Source of the DNA: an uncultured Clostridium sp.
GTDB lineage: Bacteria > Cyanobacteriota > Vampirovibrionia > Gastranaerophilales > Gastranaerophilaceae
Direction of reading: 5' to 3'
Length of the DNA stretch: 46,219 nt
Assembly: GCA_958449715.1 (NCBI GenBank)
Contig: CAUDIU010000005.1
Span: 1 to 46,219 of the forward strand
Shown: piece after piece, positions 42,750 through 46,219 of the stretch
Layout of the letters: every line of letters starts with the position of its first letter
Position numbering within the stretch: the first letter of the stretch is position 1
Notes under the pieces: generated by a model
Told to the model about the DNA's origin: nothing
Databases searched by the model: none
What the model saw: only the letters and a program-made list of their open reading frames with translations
Program-made: the position numbers and the translations under genes

Positions 42750-44285
42750 ATGCAAAAATTATTATATTTACTTGCTATAATTGCATTTACCACAACTTGT
42801 GCTTTTGCTCAAGAGGGATATGATGCTATTCAGCCTGCAAATCCTCTTTCACCTCAGGAAATGCCTGTAAATACAATAGCTTTGCCTATAAAAAAAGCAA
42901 CTCTTACTCATAATAGTGTGCATAACCAATATGTAATTGCATTTGACAGATTTATGCAAAGTAATGTCAAGTCTGCATATATGGATTTTAAAATCCTTAT
43001 TGAAACAATGGATAAAAATGATTATGCCTACATGAAAATGGCTGAAAATATGGCAGACATCGGCTTTTTTAATTTATCAAATCTAGCAGCGTCAAAAATT
43101 GATGATAAAGAATTGTCAGACTTTTTAATCGGAGATATTAATGTATATTATTTCCCGACAAAAAAATTAAAAGTTGATGATGAAATATATTTAGGAGAGG
43201 TATTTTCTAATATAATTTATAATGATCAAAGCAGAGAAGCTACTGCTGAGCTTGTTAAAAATACAACGTTATTGGCTCAATCCGATTATGCTAATTATAT
43301 TGCAGCTTTAGGTTATTTAAAGTCAAATGATATTATAAATGCAAATACATATATTGATAATGCAATTAAAATGAATGCTCAAAACTTGAATTACAAAAAG
43401 TTAAAAGCTGAGATTTTATCGCAAGGCAAAAAGCCTAAAAATGCTTTAAAAATGATTGAATATATCAGATCTCAAAAGTTATATTCTACTGATTTTATAA
43501 GGAAAGTTAATTCATTAGAGCAATATGTACTTTATAAATCAGAAAAAGATTATTCTAAAAAAATGTACCATTTAGGGTATTATTATTACTATGAAAAAGA
43601 ACTTGCAAAATCAATCAGAACTTTGCAGAGTGCTTTAACAAATAAAAAGAAAAATAATAAAGATGTCTATGCATTAATGTCAAGAGTATATTTTGATATG
43701 CAAGATTATGAAAAAGCTCAAGATACTGCTTTAAAAGCACATAAATTAGATAGTAATAATTATTTATCATTATCAGTTTTAGGTGATTTGAGTTATAGAA
43801 ATAAAGATTATAAAGAAGCATTAAAATACTATAAAGATGCTGAATCTAATAATAAATCATCTTCAATATATTCTATAAAAGTAGCACAAACATATGAGAA
43901 ATTAGGTAAAGAGAAAAAAGCAGTAGAAATATATGAAAGAATTTTAAGAACATATTCAGACTGTTATCTTGCATATTATAAAATAGCTCTTACTGATAAA
44001 TCAAAAGAAATAGCATATTTGAAAAAAGCAATTGCAATTAATTGTGATTTTAAAGATGCTTGGATAGATTTGGGGCGTGTGGCAATTGAACGTCAAAACT
44101 ATTCAGAAGCAAAGAATTACTTAGGTGTTGCGAATTATATTGACGAAAAAGATTTTAGATATTATTATTATCAAGGATTGATTGCAAAAAATCAGGGAAT
44201 GAAACAAATAGCAGAAAAATATTTTAAAAAGTCGTTATTATTAAATCCTGATTATGTACCGGCAAAAGAGGAATTAAATATATGA
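42750..44285 (+). CDS. Exported TPR-repeat protein, 511 aa
   Basis: Signal peptide MQKLLYLLAIIAFTTTCAFA, then helical repeats: a weak set (about 50-270) and clear TPRs (about 275-510, e.g. NKDYKEALKYYKDAESNNKSS). Third large TPR protein in the window and the second that is exported. It starts 6 nt after the HD-GYP gene and ends with an ATGA overlap into the response regulator, which links an envelope TPR protein to signalling. Confidence 0.85.
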   Translation: MQKLLYLLAIIAFTTTCAFAQEGYDAIQPANPLSPQEMPVNTIALPIKKATLTHNSVHNQYVIAFDRFMQSNVKSAYMDFKILIETMDKNDYAYMKMAENMADIGFFNLSNLAASKIDDKELSDFLIGDINVYYFPTKKLKVDDEIYLGEVFSNIIYNDQSREATAELVKNTTLLAQSDYANYIAALGYLKSNDIINANTYIDNAIKMNAQNLNYKKLKAEILSQGKKPKNALKMIEYIRSQKLYSTDFIRKVNSLEQYVLYKSEKDYSKKMYHLGYYYYYEKELAKSIRTLQSALTNKKKNNKDVYALMSRVYFDMQDYEKAQDTALKAHKLDSNNYLSLSVLGDLSYRNKDYKEALKYYKDAESNNKSSSIYSIKVAQTYEKLGKEKKAVEIYERILRTYSDCYLAYYKIALTDKSKEIAYLKKAIAINCDFKDAWIDLGRVAIERQNYSEAKNYLGVANYIDEKDFRYYYYQGLIAKNQGMKQIAEKYFKKSLLLNPDYVPAKEELNI

Positions 44286-44929
44286 AACAAAACATTCTAA
44301 TAGTAGAAGATCACGAATTGACAAGATTTGGCCTAAAAACAACTTTTGAGGGTGTAGATTTTATTGAAAATATTTATGAGGCTGATTCTGCAGAAAATGC
44401 AATCCAATTATTTAATGATAATAAAATAGATTTAATAATTATGGATTTAGGCTTGCCTAATATGAATGGTATTGAGGCTACAAAACAAATTCGATCTTCA
44501 AATAAAGATGTTAAAATTATTATATTAACTTCTCATAATGATGAAAAAGAAGTTTTAAACAGTTTGAAAGCCGGAGCAAATGCATATTGCTCAAAAGAAA
44601 TTAATCCAAAAAGACTTGTGGAAGTTGTTCGTTCAGTTGCTGATGGAGCTGCTTGGTTTGATCCTAGCATTGCACATATTGTATTGAAAGCAACAACAAA
44701 TTCTCCGTCTTTTGATAACGATAATAATAGAAAAGATTACGATTTAACCTCTCGTGAAGCTCAAATTTTAAAACTTATGACTGAAGGATATAGCAATATG
44801 GAAATTGCACAAATTCTTGTGATAAGTATAAATACTACAAAAGCTCACGTTGCAAATATTTTGCAAAAGTTAGAAGTTGATGACAGATTACAAGCTGCAT
44901 TAAAAGCCCTAAAACACAATATTGTATAG
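44282..44929 (+). CDS. NarL/LuxR-family response regulator 1
   Basis: 215 aa. Receiver domain (ILIVEDHELTRFG; phospho-acceptor Asp55 in IIMDLGLPNMNG; Thr/Ser and Lys in LTSHN and CSKE), then LuxR-type HTH (LTSREAQILKLMTEGYSNMEIAQIL to NILQKL). A transcriptional activator or repressor controlled by a histidine kinase that is not in the window. Translation is coupled to the exported TPR gene. Confidence 0.93.
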   Translation: MKQNILIVEDHELTRFGLKTTFEGVDFIENIYEADSAENAIQLFNDNKIDLIIMDLGLPNMNGIEATKQIRSSNKDVKIIILTSHNDEKEVLNSLKAGANAYCSKEINPKRLVEVVRSVADGAAWFDPSIAHIVLKATTNSPSFDNDNNRKDYDLTSREAQILKLMTEGYSNMEIAQILVISINTTKAHVANILQKLEVDDRLQAALKALKHNIV

Positions 44930-44953
44930 ATAAAAATAAAAGGATTATAACAA

Positions 44954-45574
44954 ATGTCAGAATTGACACAAGTTCTTTTGGTTGATGACAATTCCAAATA
45001 CTTAAAAGATGCTCTGCCTTTTTACGGATATGAAGTAACAGTGGCACTCGATGGAGTTCAGGCATTGAAAGAACTTGCAAATGAGAGTAACAAATTTGAC
45101 ATTGTGCTTCTTGATGTTATGATGCCTAATATGAACGGATGGGATACTTTAAAATCTATCCGTAAAAATGAAAAAACAAAACATTTACCTGTAATAATGC
45201 TTACAGCTGTTAATGAAGACCAGAAAATGGTTACAGGCTTAAAAATCGGTGCTGACGATTATATTGTAAAGCCTTTTGTACTTCCAAATCTTTTAGCAAG
45301 AATGGAAGCAGTTCTAAGACGTTCTATTCGTCAAAAAGAAATATCTCAAGATGTTATTCAAACTCAAGTCCCTATTGATCTTTTAACTTCAAAAGAAAAA
45401 GAAGTGTTACAAATGGTCGCAAAAGGGGAAAGTAATAAACAGATTGCAGATAAAATGTTTGTGAAAGAAGTTACGGTGAAAACTCATTTAAACAGTATAT
45501 TCAAAAAACTAAAGGTAGCTAACAGAACTCAAGCAGTATTGCTTGCTATGCAAGCTGACCTTGTTAAAAATTGA
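44954..45574 (+). CDS. Response regulator 2 with LuxR-type HTH
   Basis: 206 aa. Receiver domain with VDDN (11-12), phospho-acceptor Asp54 in LLDVMMPNMNGWD and the KPF loop, more like OmpR-type receivers, joined to a NarL/LuxR HTH (LTSKEKEVLQMVAKGESNKQIADKMFV to FKKLKVANRTQAV). 24 nt after regulator 1, same strand. No kinase nearby. Confidence 0.92.
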   Translation: MSELTQVLLVDDNSKYLKDALPFYGYEVTVALDGVQALKELANESNKFDIVLLDVMMPNMNGWDTLKSIRKNEKTKHLPVIMLTAVNEDQKMVTGLKIGADDYIVKPFVLPNLLARMEAVLRRSIRQKEISQDVIQTQVPIDLLTSKEKEVLQMVAKGESNKQIADKMFVKEVTVKTHLNSIFKKLKVANRTQAVLLAMQADLVKN

Positions 45575-45599
45575 CATATTAATTATATAAGGAGATAAA

Positions 45600-46133
45600 A
45601 TGATAGATTATACAAAAGAAGAATTAGTAGAATTGTTAAGAAAGAACCCCGAGAAATTTAATGAGTGGAAAGCAGAGCAAGAAGAGGTAGATCTTTCTGA
45701 AGTTGATTTTTCAAATATAAACCTTTCAGAAATAGATTTTTCTGATGTTGATTTGAATTCAAGTTCTTTTGCAGATTGCAGTCTTTCTTTTGTAAACTTT
45801 AGCAATACAGATTTAACATCAGTTGACTTTACACGTGCAAGAGTTTTGGAATGTGATTTTACAGACGCGTTATTAACAGGTGCAGATTGCAGCTATGCGG
45901 AAATGACATATTGTAATTTTTCTGATGCTGATATGGCAGGATGTATTTTGTCAGAAACTGATTTATCAAATTCAGATTTAACATCATCTGTAAATCTTCA
46001 TGCAAGCCGTTATGATGAAGATACTGTATGGCCTGATGATGACATGTTGCCTGAAGATTTCGATGTAACAAGTCATAGAGATTTGTCAGCATTGCAAGAT
46101 GAAGAAGAAGATACTGTATCTTCTGATTGGTAA
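45600..46133 (+). CDS. Pentapeptide-repeat protein
   Basis: 177 aa. A short helical N-terminus (1-30), then pentapeptide repeats of the A(D/N)LXX type from about 31 to 135 (VDFSNINLSEIDFSDVDLN and on), and an acidic tail ending EEEDTVSSDW. Forms a right-handed quadrilateral beta-helix; some relatives protect gyrase from poisons, most have unknown roles. AAGGAG ribosome-binding site. Strongly acidic overall. Confidence 0.88.
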   Translation: MIDYTKEELVELLRKNPEKFNEWKAEQEEVDLSEVDFSNINLSEIDFSDVDLNSSSFADCSLSFVNFSNTDLTSVDFTRARVLECDFTDALLTGADCSYAEMTYCNFSDADMAGCILSETDLSNSDLTSSVNLHASRYDEDTVWPDDDMLPEDFDVTSHRDLSALQDEEEDTVSSDW

Positions 46134-46152
46134 TTTATACAAATTAAAATTA

Positions 46153-46200
46153 TTGAAAATGTTAAAATGGTCTGTTATAATTGATTTATAACAGACCATT
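46153..46200. promoter_or_regulatory. Promoter with -10 inside a perfect 15-bp palindrome
   Basis: TTGAAA (46153-46158), 17-nt spacer, TATAAT (46176-46181). The -10 lies in an inverted repeat: AATGGTCTGTTATAA (46166-46180), loop TTGAT, TTATAACAGACCATT (46186-46200). Its core TGTTATAA-N5-TTATAACA (46173-46193) is the same as at 20051-20071. It could be the terminator of the pentapeptide gene, an operator for the next gene, or both. Confidence 0.6.
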
Positions 46201-46209
46201 TGTTTTATA

Positions 46210-46219
46210 AGAAAGGAGT
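46210..46219 (+). promoter_or_regulatory. Ribosome-binding site of a gene beyond the window
   Basis: AAGAAAGGAG at the right edge, about 30 nt after the predicted transcript start, so a plus-strand gene should begin just outside. Confidence 0.65.

Noticed and set aside
46166..46200. Plain terminator for the pentapeptide-repeat gene
   Set aside because: The T tract after the stem is weak (TTGTTTT) and a properly spaced promoter has its -10 inside the stem, so an operator role is at least as likely; kept as a regulatory feature.
1..46219. tRNA genes, CRISPR arrays and insertion sequences
   Set aside because: Intergenic regions are all under 300 bp; none shows a tRNA T-arm consensus, spaced direct repeats or a transposase-like frame.

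Overview
The window is AT-rich, densely packed bacterial chromosome (about 70% A+T by eye). The gene set points to an anaerobic, Gram-negative-type cell: reverse rubrerythrin, an LptF/LptG-family permease, complete dTDP-rhamnose synthesis, a WecA-type initiating transferase, prepilin-like secretion signals and many TPR proteins. The GyrA C-terminal domain has a QNRATRGKSG-type motif that, from memory, resembles cyanobacterial GyrA. I infer a gut Vampirovibrionia/Gastranaerophilales (non-photosynthetic Cyanobacteriota) genome, with moderate confidence. The window has no rRNA, tRNA, insertion sequence or CRISPR array that I can see.

Layout. 0-9.5 kb: a truncated minus-strand gene with a distinctive leader, a cytosolic TPR protein, an AcsE-like pterin methyltransferase, an exported TPR protein whose signal peptide needs an AUA start, a lipoprotein, gyrA and two small exported proteins. 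9.6-15.4 kb: rmlC-rmlB-rmlD-rmlA, then glyA behind a pseudoknotted leader, and a WecA/MraY-family transferase; this is surface polysaccharide plus one-carbon metabolism. 15.4-22.7 kb: an unknown membrane protein with a long structured leader, miaB, an acyl-CoA-synthetase-like enzyme, small exported proteins, a solitary MazE-like regulator with palindromic operators, rubrerythrin and a YkgJ-like cysteine protein. 22.7-34.4 kb: dnaK, gatA, a DUF1796-like gene divergent from its probable XRE repressor, an LptF/G-like permease, a prepilin-like protein, a zinc alcohol dehydrogenase, cysE, tyrS and two tandem paralogous unknown proteins. 34.4-35.6 kb: a two-gene phage-tail-fibre/fibre-assembly cassette. 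35.6-41 kb: acpS, pheA, a phosphohexomutase, two zinc-ribbon paralogues, a catalytically dead M48-like exported protein and a glycosyltransferase. 41-46.2 kb: a signalling block of TPR-GAF-HD-GYP protein, exported TPR protein, two LuxR-type response regulators and a pentapeptide-repeat protein.

The strongest unexplained signals are regulatory. (1) The truncated gene at the left edge and the tail-fibre cassette 35 kb away share a nearly identical promoter plus leader, including a CACGTG palindrome at the same place, which suggests one regulon of phage-derived genes. (2) The glyA leader can fold into a long hairpin whose loop pairs with sequence just upstream of the ribosome-binding site, like a riboswitch; I cannot assign it to a known class. 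(3) Two 14-bp operators 51 bp apart sit between an XRE gene and a DUF1796-like gene. (4) A palindrome TGTTATAA-N5-TTATAACA occurs perfectly at two promoters and imperfectly at dnaK. (5) Several genes have a -10 box exactly 6 nt before ATG and no Shine-Dalgarno, suggesting leaderless mRNAs.
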